Assembly: GCA_964460845.1 (NCBI GenBank)
Contig: CAYWRZ010000014.1
Span: 1-64,000 of the forward strand
Direction of reading: 5' to 3'
DNA from: CAYWRZ01 sp964460845
GTDB lineage: Bacteria; Bacteroidota; Bacteroidia; Flavobacteriales_D; UBA2798
DNA: 64,000 nucleotides
Part shown: positions 1 to 8,187 of the stretch, in pieces
How positions within the stretch are numbered: position 1 is the first letter of the stretch
Layout of the letters: the number at the start of each line of letters is the position of its first letter
The notes under the pieces: model-generated
Seen by the model: the letters and a program-made list of their open reading frames with translations, nothing else
The model's database searches: none
Told to the model about the DNA's origin: nothing
Program-made: the position numbers and the translations under genes

Positions 1-6
1 TGTTTT

Positions 7-250
7 GGGAGAGAGTTGCGGTTGTTCCCTTCGGCTTCGCTCAGGGAACGTGGTGAGGTGGTTTGGGTGGAGAGTTGCGGTAGTTTCCTTCGGCTTCGCT
101 CAGGGAACGGGGAGTGGTGGTTTGGGTGGAGAGTTTCGGTGGTTCCCTTCGGCTTCGCTCAGGGAACGGGGTGTGAGTTCCGGTAGTTGCCTGAGCGAAG
201 TCGAAGGCAACGTTGCCCATCAAGCTCCCTGAGCGGAGTCGAAGGGAGCG
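7..250. repeat. Palindromic repeat cluster downstream of holA
   Basis: Three tandem copies of a roughly 58 bp unit occupy about 7-175. Each carries the core CTTCGGCTTCGCTCAGGGAA, and the units are joined by a G/T-rich spacer containing GGTTTGGGTGGAGAG. Two further copies in the opposite orientation (CCTGAGCGAAGTCGAAGG type) lie at about 187-208 and 227-247. Each core is an imperfect palindrome able to form a hairpin on its own. The plus and minus copies could also pair with each other. Elements with this core are common in Bacteroidota intergenic regions (family knowledge). No gene is visible here, and the cluster ends just after the holA stop codon. Confidence 0.8.
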
Positions 251-251
251 G

Positions 252-1271
252 TTAATGCAAAATTTTATACACCAGCTCTTTCAGGATTTCGTCCTCATCA
301 AGTCCGGTAGTATCTACCCCTTTGCTGTGCAGATCGGCTTCGAGCAGGTATTCGATAATACGCAGCAGTTTGCCCGGCGAATAATTTCTTGCATAACGGG
401 CATAGTCTTTTACAAAAAACTCGTGTACACCCAGCGAAGTGGCAATTTCACGCGGCGATTGCGCACTGACCATATGGTAGCGCAAGATCTTCGTGAAAAA
501 ACCATACAGCGAGGGAATGGTAGTGAAAATCGGATGATTCTTGCTGTTTTGTGCAAAATACCGGGCAATGCGATTTGATTTTAAGATGTCTTTATCGCCC
601 AGCGCATTTTGCAGCTCAAACACGTTGTAATCTTTGCTGATCCCGATATTTTTTTGAATAACCTCGTCGGTGATTTCAGCGCCTTCGGGCAGTAATATTT
701 TCAGTTTCCCGATTTCGTTGCTGATTTTGGCCAAATCATTGCCTAAAAATTCGGCTAATAAGGTAGCTGAGCGCGGACCTATTTTTAGCTTTTCTTCCTT
801 TACATATTGCTCAATCCATTGGGGAAGCTGGTAATCGCGAAATTTCTCCGAATTGAAATACACCGATTTTTTGTCGATCAGTTTACCGAATTCTTTGCGG
901 CGATCGACGGTTTTATACTTGTAACAAAGCACCAGAATAGTGCTCTGTGCCGGATTTTCTACATACGATTTGAGCTCTTCTATTTTACTCAACTGCTGTG
1001 CTTCTTTGACGATAATTACCTGATATTCGGCCATCATCGGAAAGCGTCTGCAAGCGGCAACCAGTTCGGGAATCTGAATGTCCTGTCCGTAAAGAATGGT
1101 CTGGTTAAATTCCTTTTCCATCTCGTTGAGCACGTTCTCTTCGATGTAATCGCTGATGCGATCAATGTGAAAAGGCTCTTCTCCACATAGAAAATACACC
1201 GGTTGGTAGATCCGGTTTTTCAGGTTGCGAAGTATTTCGGCACAGGTGTCGGCGCTCGTTTTTTTGCTCAT
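252..1271 (-). CDS. holA: DNA polymerase III subunit delta
   Basis: HolA is the clamp-loader delta subunit, which opens the beta sliding clamp during replication. The 339-residue length is normal for the family. The N-terminal part has the P-loop-like fold seen in delta (YQPVYFLCGEEPFHIDR near residues 22-38), followed by the central region ATLLAEFLGNDLAKISNEIG and the C-terminal collar helices. The ATG start overlaps the stop of the upstream amn by four bases (ATGA), so the two genes are translationally coupled. The stop lies directly before the palindromic repeat cluster, which may act as the transcript end. Confidence 0.93.
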   Translation of the reverse strand: MSKKTSADTCAEILRNLKNRIYQPVYFLCGEEPFHIDRISDYIEENVLNEMEKEFNQTILYGQDIQIPELVAACRRFPMMAEYQVIIVKEAQQLSKIEELKSYVENPAQSTILVLCYKYKTVDRRKEFGKLIDKKSVYFNSEKFRDYQLPQWIEQYVKEEKLKIGPRSATLLAEFLGNDLAKISNEIGKLKILLPEGAEITDEVIQKNIGISKDYNVFELQNALGDKDILKSNRIARYFAQNSKNHPIFTTIPSLYGFFTKILRYHMVSAQSPREIATSLGVHEFFVKDYARYARNYSPGKLLRIIEYLLEADLHSKGVDTTGLDEDEILKELVYKILH

Positions 1272-2041
1272 TCGAAACGAAGATGTTTGATAGAACGGCC
1301 GAAGTTAATTAACTCGTTCAACGAATCGATACCGATCTGCAAATGTTTTTCCACGAAAGAGGAGGTCACTTTCCGATCGCTTTCTTCGGTCTTGACTCCT
1401 TCCGGAACCATAGGCTGATCCGATACCAGCAGCAGCGCTCCGGTAGGTATTTTGTTTGCAAACCCTGCGGTAAACAGGGTGGCCGTCTCCATGTCGATGG
1501 CCATCACCCGCAACTTGCGCAGGTAGGCTTTGAAGTCTTCGTCGTGCTCCCATACCCGGCGATTGGTGGTATAAACGGTGCCCGTCCAGTAATCGCTATT
1601 GTGCTCGCGGATGGTCGAAGAGACCGCTCTTTGCAACTGGAAGGCGGGCAGGGCCGGTACTTCGGCAGGCATGTAATCGTTAGAGGTGCCGTCGCCACGC
1701 ACGGCAGCAATAGGCAAAATAAGATCGCCTATGTTGTTTTTCTTTTTTAAGCCCCCGCATTTGCCCAAAAAAAGCACCGCCTTGGGTTGTATAGCGCTGA
1801 GCAAATCCATGATGGTAGCTGCATTGGCGCTTCCCATTCCGAAGTTGATGATCGAAATATTGCCCGCTGTGGCATTGGGCATGGCCTTGTCTCCGCCTTT
1901 GATTTCTACGTTTTGCATAAGCGCAAAAAGCTGCACGTAGTTGCTGAAATTGGTCAGTAGAATGTATTCGCCGAATTCATTCAGGGGAGTCCCGGTATAA
2001 CGGGGCAGCCAGTTTTCTACAATTTCGGGCTTGGATTTCAT
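1268..2041 (-). CDS. amn: AMP nucleosidase
   Basis: This enzyme hydrolyses AMP to adenine and ribose 5-phosphate in purine salvage. The 257-residue protein is a short nucleoside phosphorylase-fold type, as usual in Bacteroidota. It contains NISIINFGMGSANAATIMDL, the ligand-pocket segment AVLFLGKCGG and the acidic stretch AIDMETATLFTAGF typical of PNP/UDP-fold enzymes. The ATG at 2041 was chosen because a longer reading frame to 2392 would run through the divergent nuclease gene and has no family-like sequence. It is the first gene of a two-gene unit with holA. Confidence 0.88.
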   Translation of the reverse strand: MKSKPEIVENWLPRYTGTPLNEFGEYILLTNFSNYVQLFALMQNVEIKGGDKAMPNATAGNISIINFGMGSANAATIMDLLSAIQPKAVLFLGKCGGLKKKNNIGDLILPIAAVRGDGTSNDYMPAEVPALPAFQLQRAVSSTIREHNSDYWTGTVYTTNRRVWEHDEDFKAYLRKLRVMAIDMETATLFTAGFANKIPTGALLLVSDQPMVPEGVKTEESDRKVTSSFVEKHLQIGIDSLNELINFGRSIKHLRFE

Positions 2042-2062
2042 AGTAAGCGTTATTTTAGCGGT

Positions 2063-2524
2063 ATGATGCAGGAACTTAATTTCCCCGCGTATTCGTTCAA
2101 AATTAACACACTGGGGGCTAAGCCCCAAATTTTCGACACGGTACGTAAGAAATGGGTGGCCCTTACCCCCGAAGAGTGGGTGAGGCAACATGTGCTGCAG
2201 TATCTTTTTACGGAAAAAGGATACCCGCTTTCGCTTACGGCGGTCGAGGCGGCTATCGATCTGCACGGTATGCGTCGGCGCTGCGACGTGATTTGTCACA
2301 CTTCGGAAGGGAAACCTCTGCTGGTGGTCGAGTGTAAGGCACCGGGAGTCAAAATTACGCAAGCGGTGTTTGATCAGGCCTGGCGTTATCATTTCTCCCT
2401 ACAGGTCAGCGCTTTAATGCTCACCAACGGACTCTCTCATTACATTGCCATAGTGCATCCCGGTAATCCCGCTCCGGTTTATACGCCGGTTTTGCCCTCA
2501 TATTCCGAGCTGCTCGTTAGCTGA
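2063..2524 (+). CDS. HsdR-N-domain protein (PD-(D/E)XK nuclease fold)
   Basis: This 153-residue protein consists only of the N-terminal nuclease-type domain of type I restriction R subunits. The catalytic pattern is visible as D75, E90 and K92 in RCDVICHTSEGKPLLVVECK, with a helix containing FDQAWRYH behind it. No helicase domain and no HsdM or HsdS gene is nearby, so it is not part of a complete restriction system here. Stand-alone copies of this domain are frequent in Bacteroidota. The gene is divergent from amn, with only 21 bp between the start codons, and runs convergent into trmD. Its cellular role is unknown. Confidence 0.75.
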   Translation: MMQELNFPAYSFKINTLGAKPQIFDTVRKKWVALTPEEWVRQHVLQYLFTEKGYPLSLTAVEAAIDLHGMRRRCDVICHTSEGKPLLVVECKAPGVKITQAVFDQAWRYHFSLQVSALMLTNGLSHYIAIVHPGNPAPVYTPVLPSYSELLVS

Positions 2525-2528
2525 GATT

Positions 2529-3218
2529 TTACAAAAAATCATTTTTTTTTGCGATGTCCGGTCTGCGCTCAAGTGTACGTTTAACGGCTTCTTCGTGCCG
2601 CCAGTTTTCGATGTCTTTATGCCGCCCCGAAAGCAAAATATCGGGCACCCTTTGTCCGCGAAACTCTTCGGGACGCGTATATACAGGCGGAGCCAGCAGG
2701 TTATCCTGAAACGAATCACTCAGGGCCGAAGTCTCGTCGTTGAGCACACCGGGCAACAGTCGTATGATGGAATCGCAAAGCACGGCTGCGGCTAATTCTC
2801 CGCCCGACAGCACATAATCGCCTATCGAAATTTCGCGGGTAATGTACATATCGCGGATGCGTTGATCCACCCCTTTGTAATGCCCACAAAGGATAAGCAG
2901 GTTTTCGTGAAGGGAGAGCCGGTTAGCTAATCCCTGCTGAAGTGTTTCCCCGTCGGGGGTCATGTAAATGACCTCGTCGTAACGCCGTTGTGCCATGAGG
3001 CTTTCGAAGCACAGGGCTATCGGTTCGGCCATAAGCACCATGCCTGCGCCTCCGCCAAACTGATAATCGTCCACACTTTTGTGCTTGTTGGTAGCCCAGT
3101 CGCGGATATTGTGCAGGTGAATTTCTACGTGTCCTTTGGTCTGTGCTCTTTTGAGGATCGAATCGGAAAAAGGACTTTCGAGCAATTGGGGTAAAACGGT
3201 GACAATATCGATGCGCAT
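2529..3218 (-). CDS. trmD: tRNA (guanine-37-N1)-methyltransferase
   Basis: TrmD makes m1G37 in tRNAs that read CNN codons, using SAM, and so prevents +1 frameshifting. The 229 residues include the SPOUT trefoil-knot signatures LCGHYKGVDQRI and ISIGDYVLSGGELAA. The N-terminal substrate loop YQFGGGAGMVLMAEP and the C-terminal RPDI-containing helix are also present. The length is slightly below that of the E. coli enzyme, as in other Bacteroidota. It lies 24 bp downstream of sixA on the same strand, so they are probably cotranscribed, and it is convergent with the HsdR-N gene. Confidence 0.95.
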   Translation of the reverse strand: MRIDIVTVLPQLLESPFSDSILKRAQTKGHVEIHLHNIRDWATNKHKSVDDYQFGGGAGMVLMAEPIALCFESLMAQRRYDEVIYMTPDGETLQQGLANRLSLHENLLILCGHYKGVDQRIRDMYITREISIGDYVLSGGELAAAVLCDSIIRLLPGVLNDETSALSDSFQDNLLAPPVYTRPEEFRGQRVPDILLSGRHKDIENWRHEEAVKRTLERRPDIAKKNDFL

Positions 3219-3242
3219 GTAGCAAAGATAAGCAATGGGCGC

Positions 3243-3749
3243 TTAGTATCCTTCGGGGTAATTCTTCGGGAAATCGAAGCTGCGCAGCGTGCCGGAGTCT
3301 TTCGAGATTTCCTGCCAGTTGTCGGTATCGAAGGTGATTTCGGCAATGCCGCAGGTGGGGAAATGGGAAATGGCGCCGTTGCTCAGGTAATTGCTGAAAT
3401 CTGTAATGCCCGGGTTGTGTCCGAAAAGGATGGCGCTGTGCTGGCGGTTGTCGAGCGCGCAGAGGGTATCGAGCCAGTCCTGTACCGAAGCTTCGTAGAG
3501 GCGCGACACTTTTTCGATGTCCGCAACGGGAATATCCATTGCTTCGGCGATAAGTGTAGCGGTGCTATAAGCACGCTTCGCCGGACTCGATACCCAAAGT
3601 TCAGGCCGAATACCACGCGCGTGCAGCACTTTTCCCATCATCGGGGCATTGCGCAGCCCCCGTTCATTGAGCGGGCGATCAAAATCAGGCATTCCGGAAT
3701 CTTTCCAGCCCGATTTGGCATGCCTCACAAGGAAAAGCGTTTTGCTCAT
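3243..3749 (-). CDS. SixA-like histidine phosphatase
   Basis: This is a 168-residue member of the histidine phosphatase (phosphoglycerate-mutase-like) superfamily. It starts with LFLVRHAKSGWKDSG, whose RH pair supplies the phospho-accepting histidine, and the second catalytic histidine is in ILFGHNPGITDFSNYL. The short size and RHAKS form match SixA-type protein phosphohistidine phosphatases rather than cofactor-dependent mutases. A partner histidine kinase cannot be named from context. The gene precedes trmD with a short gap. Confidence 0.8.
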   Translation of the reverse strand: MSKTLFLVRHAKSGWKDSGMPDFDRPLNERGLRNAPMMGKVLHARGIRPELWVSSPAKRAYSTATLIAEAMDIPVADIEKVSRLYEASVQDWLDTLCALDNRQHSAILFGHNPGITDFSNYLSNGAISHFPTCGIAEITFDTDNWQEISKDSGTLRSFDFPKNYPEGY

Positions 3750-3925
3750 TCTTTAAAGGTAAAAAAAAACGACGGAACGTTTTTACTACTCAGTCTTTGG
3801 CTAAGGATTACACACTACAATAGGTCACCTTATTTCCTGTGCTTTTTTGAGGCATATTTTTACTATTTAGCTTTGTAACTTACAAACATCGTTAAAAAAG
3901 TAAATAAAATTATTGCGTATAGGAT

Positions 3926-5515
3926 ATGACCAAACGTGTCTTTTTTATTGTTTTTACAGTACTCTTTCTTACATCGGGTGCGCTTGCCCAACCCACTGTG
4001 AGGTTAAAAAAGGAGTTCACTCCCGAGGTACGTCAGGAATTGAAAGAATTCATTTGTACGGAGTTTTTTCCGACCGGTGTTTCCTTTCAGCTCACTTTGG
4101 TCGGGAAAGAAATAGCCTGTGGGCTTGACAGTATGCCTGATATACAGGTTTACAAAGAAGATTTTATAGCAGACCAGTTAGGCCAGATTCGTGCCAATCC
4201 CTCTAATTACAAGCTCTATACAGAGATGGGTACGTACTATAAGTATCATAATCGACCGGTAGAGGCTTTGCATTATTTCAAACAGGCCTACCAACGGCTT
4301 GACCTTTCGAAGTTCGAGTCAGATACTGCCGCGTATTATTTTGAGCGTGCGCTCTTGAAGATGGAGCTGGGTGACTCCACTTCTTTTCAGGATTTTGAAC
4401 GGTCACTACAGCTTACTCCCAATTCGTTAGATGAGATAGATTTAATAGTTGATTACCTCCACGGATTTATGCTGACAGGGGCACATGATAAAGTGCGAAT
4501 GCTGGCGGAAAGGTATTTTGAAAAAGGTGGTAAAGAGGTGGCTTCGGTCTATTTTTGGTATGTGTTTTCGTATTTATCTGACGGAGTAAGCCGGTTTATG
4601 GAAGCGATTGAGCTTAGCGATGATTTTCAGAAAGGAAAAAATATCCGTGCCGAATACGCGGCTATGCCGTACGACAAGCTAATTGATTATAGCAATATAG
4701 ATAAGTATGCCCGACTTTTTCCACTTGATACAACGGTGCAGCTTGTCCGTTACATAGCCGACGTATTTGCGTTTTCTGCCAAGTTGGTCTTATTCGAAGA
4801 TACGTTGCGGCTTAGTCCTGTATTAAGCGTACAGGAGCAGGAGCATCTGCTTGAGCTTGAACGGGTTTTTTCGCCGGGTTCGGGATATTGTATGAATGAA
4901 TTTTCCAGACTTAAACAATTAGCTGTGGTAAAATGGATGCAGGGCAAATCCGATACTGCAATTGTACTTTTTCAACAAGCTATTACGGCTTTTCCCGAAG
5001 GAAAAAGAGATCCGATGTTTAATCCCGAAGGAGTATATGATCGTCTTGCTTTGTTATTTTATCTTAGAAAGGATTACCCGGCGCAGGAGGAGGTCATAAA
5101 ACTTAAAATAGTCGATTCTCCGTATGGGCCAAGTACGCAGGATATGCTCATGTTAGCCAAACTGGCTTTACGGGATAACCGTCTGTCGGAGGCCATGAAC
5201 TGGGTAGAGAAAGTACGCGAGACAGACCCCGATAATTTTGAAGCCTTAACCTTGCTGGCTCATTTGTATTTTCTTTCACAAAATTATTCGCTGTCCCGGT
5301 TTTACCTCGAAGAGGCCGGTAATTTTTATCGGGACTACGACGATATGTACAGCCTGTTGCTGCAGCTTGCGTTATACCAAATTTCGGCAGGCGATGTGAA
5401 GCAAGCTTATGACCACCTCAATAAGGCCCGAACAGTAAGGGAAATGGAAAATAAAAATAGACCCGCTCTGCTTTGCGATGAAATAGAGGAAAAATACCTG
5501 ATCCTGACGGAGTAA
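3926..5515 (+). CDS. Secreted tetratricopeptide-repeat protein (copy 1)
   Basis: The protein has 529 residues with a clear signal peptide ending at LTSGALAQ (about residues 1-22), so it is exported. TPR-like helical pairs are visible at YTEMGTYYKYHNRPVEALHYF (about 91-111), RLKQLAVVKWMQGKSDTAIVLF, MLAKLALRDNRLSEAMNWVEKV and LTLLAHLYFLSQNYSLSRFYL. No catalytic domain is evident, so a scaffold or protein-interaction role is inferred. It is the first of two tandem paralogues, and the shared leader suggests the same control for both. Confidence 0.8.
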   Translation: MTKRVFFIVFTVLFLTSGALAQPTVRLKKEFTPEVRQELKEFICTEFFPTGVSFQLTLVGKEIACGLDSMPDIQVYKEDFIADQLGQIRANPSNYKLYTEMGTYYKYHNRPVEALHYFKQAYQRLDLSKFESDTAAYYFERALLKMELGDSTSFQDFERSLQLTPNSLDEIDLIVDYLHGFMLTGAHDKVRMLAERYFEKGGKEVASVYFWYVFSYLSDGVSRFMEAIELSDDFQKGKNIRAEYAAMPYDKLIDYSNIDKYARLFPLDTTVQLVRYIADVFAFSAKLVLFEDTLRLSPVLSVQEQEHLLELERVFSPGSGYCMNEFSRLKQLAVVKWMQGKSDTAIVLFQQAITAFPEGKRDPMFNPEGVYDRLALLFYLRKDYPAQEEVIKLKIVDSPYGPSTQDMLMLAKLALRDNRLSEAMNWVEKVRETDPDNFEALTLLAHLYFLSQNYSLSRFYLEEAGNFYRDYDDMYSLLLQLALYQISAGDVKQAYDHLNKARTVREMENKNRPALLCDEIEEKYLILTE

Positions 5516-5524
5516 ATCTTAAGA

Positions 5525-5553
5525 AAAGAACGTAACCGGCTTACCCGTTCTTT
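5525..5553 (+). terminator. Possible weak terminator between the TPR copies
   Basis: AAAGAACG (5525-5532) and CGTTCTTT (5546-5553) form an 8 bp perfect inverted repeat with a 13-base loop, ten bases after the stop of copy 1. The trailing T run is very short, so termination is uncertain. The matching position after copy 2 lacks the 3' arm. Confidence 0.35.
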
Positions 5554-5639
5554 AGGATTTCGTATCGATTTGTGGTATCAAAACAGTTTTAAATTACAAA
5601 CATTGTCAAAAAAGTAAATAAAATTATTGAGGATAGGGT

Positions 5640-7226
5640 ATGATTAAACGTCTCTTTTTTATTGTTTTTACAGTATTCTTTCTTACATCGGGCGCGCTTG
5701 CACAACCCACCGTGAGGTTAAAAAAGCAACCCAGTCTAGAATTACATCAGGAACTGAAAGAATTAATTTCTACGGAGCTTTTCCGTTCTAAGGTGCCGCT
5801 CGCTTACGCTATATCCGGGAAAGAAACAATTTGTGAGCTTGACAGTATGCCTGATATGCAGGTTTACAAAGAAGATTTTATAGAAGACCAGTTAGGCCAG
5901 ATTCGTGCCGATCCCTCTAATTACAAGCTCTACACGGAAATGGGAGCGTACTATAAGCAGCATAATCGACCTGTAGAGGCTTTGCATTATTTCCAACAGG
6001 CATACCAACGGCTTGATCTTTTGAAGTTCGAGTCAGATACTGCCAAGTATTATTTTGAGCGCGCCCTCTTGAAGGTGGAGCTGGGTGATTCCACTTCTTT
6101 TCAGGATTTTGAACGGTCACTACAGCTTAATCCCCATTCGTTAAGCGATATATATGTAGCGCTTGATTATCTCTACGGATTAATGATGACAGGAGAACAT
6201 GGTAAACTGCGAATGCTGGCAGAAAGGTATTTTGAAAAAGGCGGTAAAGAGGTGGCTTCGGTCTATTTTGTGTATATGTTTTCGCATTTATCTGTCGGCG
6301 TAAGCCAACTGCTGGAAACTATTACTACTGTTGACTTTCAAAAGCTGGAAAACACCCGCGCCGAATACCTGGCCATGCCGTACGACAAGCTATTTGATTA
6401 TAGCCATATAGATAAGTATGCCCGCCTTTTTCCGCTTGATACGACGGTGCAGCTTGTCCGCAACCTGGCCGACGTATTGGGGCTCTATGCCAAGTTGTTC
6501 TTATACGAAGATACGTTGATGCTTACTCCTGTATTCATGGTGCAGGAGCAGGAGCGTCTGCTTGAGCTTGAACGGATTTTTTCGCCGGGTTCGGAATATT
6601 GTATGGACGAATATTCCAGACTTAAGCAACTGGGCGTGGTAAAATGGATGCAGGGAAAACCCGATACTGCAATTGTGCTTTTTGAACAAGCGATTACAGT
6701 TTTTCCCGAAGGAAAAAGAGATCAGGTGTTTAATCCTGAAGCAGCCTATAATCTTCTTGAGGTGTTACACTATCTTAGAAAGGATTACCCGGCGCAGGAG
6801 GCGGTCATAAAACGCAAAATAGCCGCTGCGCCTTATGGCGCAAGTACTGAGGATTTGATCGTGCTAGCCAAACTGGCTTTACGGGATAACCGCCTGTCGG
6901 AGGCCATGAGTAGGGTAGAAAAAGTACGCGAGACAGACCCCGATAATTTTGAAGCCTTAGCCTTGCTGTCTCATTTGTATTTTCTCTCGCAGAATTATTC
7001 GCTGTCTCAATTTTACCTCGAAGAGGCCGGTAATTTTTACCGCGACTACAACGATGTGTACGGACTTTTGCTGCAGATTACACTTTACCAGATTGCGGCA
7101 GGCAATGCGGCACAGGCTTACGACCACCTCAATAAGGCCCGTACAGTAAGGGAAATGGAAAATAAAAATAGACCCGCTCTGCTTTGCGATGAAATAGAGG
7201 AAAAATACCTAATCCTGTCGGAGTAA
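5640..7226 (+). CDS. Secreted tetratricopeptide-repeat protein (copy 2)
   Basis: This is a 528-residue paralogue of the preceding gene with the same signal peptide type (LTSGALAQ) and the same TPR layout, for example YTEMGAYYKQHNRPVEALHYF and LAKLALRDNRLSEAMSRVEK. The C-terminal 60 residues (ARTVREMENKNRPALLCDEI and beyond) are almost unchanged from copy 1. The segment just after the signal peptide and residues around 165-225 differ more. This pattern fits a recent tandem duplication with local divergence. The function is unknown beyond a likely periplasmic or surface scaffold. It is convergent with the dehydrogenase gene that follows. Confidence 0.8.
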   Translation: MIKRLFFIVFTVFFLTSGALAQPTVRLKKQPSLELHQELKELISTELFRSKVPLAYAISGKETICELDSMPDMQVYKEDFIEDQLGQIRADPSNYKLYTEMGAYYKQHNRPVEALHYFQQAYQRLDLLKFESDTAKYYFERALLKVELGDSTSFQDFERSLQLNPHSLSDIYVALDYLYGLMMTGEHGKLRMLAERYFEKGGKEVASVYFVYMFSHLSVGVSQLLETITTVDFQKLENTRAEYLAMPYDKLFDYSHIDKYARLFPLDTTVQLVRNLADVLGLYAKLFLYEDTLMLTPVFMVQEQERLLELERIFSPGSEYCMDEYSRLKQLGVVKWMQGKPDTAIVLFEQAITVFPEGKRDQVFNPEAAYNLLEVLHYLRKDYPAQEAVIKRKIAAAPYGASTEDLIVLAKLALRDNRLSEAMSRVEKVRETDPDNFEALALLSHLYFLSQNYSLSQFYLEEAGNFYRDYNDVYGLLLQITLYQIAAGNAAQAYDHLNKARTVREMENKNRPALLCDEIEEKYLILSE

Positions 7227-7246
7227 ATCTTAAGAAAAGAAAGCAA

Positions 7247-8149
7247 TCAAACGTTCACCTTCTTCCGAAAGTAATCGGCTACTACCAGCTCTTTGCTGCC
7301 TGCGGTGTAGCGGTAAAATCCTTCGCCCGATTTGGCGCCGAGCTTGCCTGCGGTGACCATGTTTACCAACAAAGGACAAGCCGCGTATTTCGGATTGCCG
7401 TAACCTTCGTACAGCACGTTCAGGATCGAAAGGCACACATCCAGTCCGATAAAATCGGCTAATTGCAGCGGACCCATCGGGTGTGCCATACCCAGCTTCA
7501 TTACGGTATCGATCTCTTCCACACCGGCGGTGCCCTCGTGCAGCGTGATGATAGCCTCGTTGATCATAGGCATCAGTATCTTGTTGGCTACAAAGCCGGG
7601 GAAATCGTTTACTTCGACCGGGATTTTACCCAGCTTGCGCGAAGTCTCCATAATCCGTTCGGTCACCTCGTCGGTCGTGGCATATCCACGTATCACTTCT
7701 ACCAGCTTCATTACCGGCACGGGATTCATAAAGTGCATGCCTATGACCTGCGCCGGACGCGAAGTAACCGCAGCAATACGGGTGATCGAAATGGAAGAGG
7801 TGTTCGAAGCCAGTAGGGCATGTGCCGGAGCGGCCTGATCGATTTCGCGGAAAATTTTCAGCTTGATATCGGCATTTTCAGTAGCGGCTTCTACCACAAG
7901 ATCAGCTTCTGCCACCCCTTCTTTTAAGGAGGTGAACGTGCGGATGTTTTCCAGTGTGCGGGTTTTCCAGGCTTCATCGAGCGAGCCTTTAGCCACTTGG
8001 CGGTCAAGGTTTTTGGAAATGGTAGCCAGGGCTTTCTGAAGCGCTTGTTCAGACACGTCCACCAACGAAACCCGGTAGTCGGATTGGGCAAATACGTGAG
8101 CAATTCCGTTGCCCATAGTGCCTGCGCCAATTACGGTGATATTTTTCAT
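7247..8149 (-). CDS. 3-hydroxyacyl-CoA (3-hydroxybutyryl-CoA) dehydrogenase
   Basis: This NAD-dependent enzyme interconverts 3-hydroxyacyl-CoA and 3-ketoacyl-CoA, a step of beta-oxidation or butyrate-type metabolism. The 300 residues show the Rossmann motif NITVIGAGTMGNGIAHVFAQ at the N-terminus. They also show the catalytic-histidine segment GMHFMNPVPVMKLVEVI, NDFPGFVANKILMPMINEA and the C-terminal domain motif AHPMGPLQLADFIGLDV. The ATG at 8149 sits directly before the Rossmann strand; the longer upstream frame overlaps ccmF and is not family-like. This is the stand-alone Hbd/PaaH type, without a crotonase fusion. Confidence 0.9.
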   Translation of the reverse strand: MKNITVIGAGTMGNGIAHVFAQSDYRVSLVDVSEQALQKALATISKNLDRQVAKGSLDEAWKTRTLENIRTFTSLKEGVAEADLVVEAATENADIKLKIFREIDQAAPAHALLASNTSSISITRIAAVTSRPAQVIGMHFMNPVPVMKLVEVIRGYATTDEVTERIMETSRKLGKIPVEVNDFPGFVANKILMPMINEAIITLHEGTAGVEEIDTVMKLGMAHPMGPLQLADFIGLDVCLSILNVLYEGYGNPKYAACPLLVNMVTAGKLGAKSGEGFYRYTAGSKELVVADYFRKKVNV

Positions 8150-8187
8150 GCGCGATAAAGATTGAAAATTCGAAAGGATAAAGGTAA

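Larger units (their letters stand above)
3880..7242 (+). repeat. Tandem duplication of a TPR gene with its leader
   Basis: Two direct copies are offset by exactly 1714 bp at the gene starts. Unit 1 covers about 3880-5530 and unit 2 about 5594-7242. The duplication includes the 46 bp leader before each ATG (TTACAAACAT followed by AAAAAAGTAAATAAAATTATT) and the trailer TAAATCTTAAGAAAAGAA after each stop. Both reading frames are intact. Divergence is concentrated in the region after the signal peptide and in mid-protein, while the last 60 codons are nearly identical. Confidence 0.9.

Noticed and set aside
7..250. Repeat array as a possible CRISPR
   Set aside because: Units are palindromic, occur in both orientations, and spacers are themselves repeats; no cas genes nearby.
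2042..2392. N-terminal extension of amn to 2392
   Set aside because: The added 117 residues overlap the divergent HsdR-N gene and do not resemble AMP nucleosidase.
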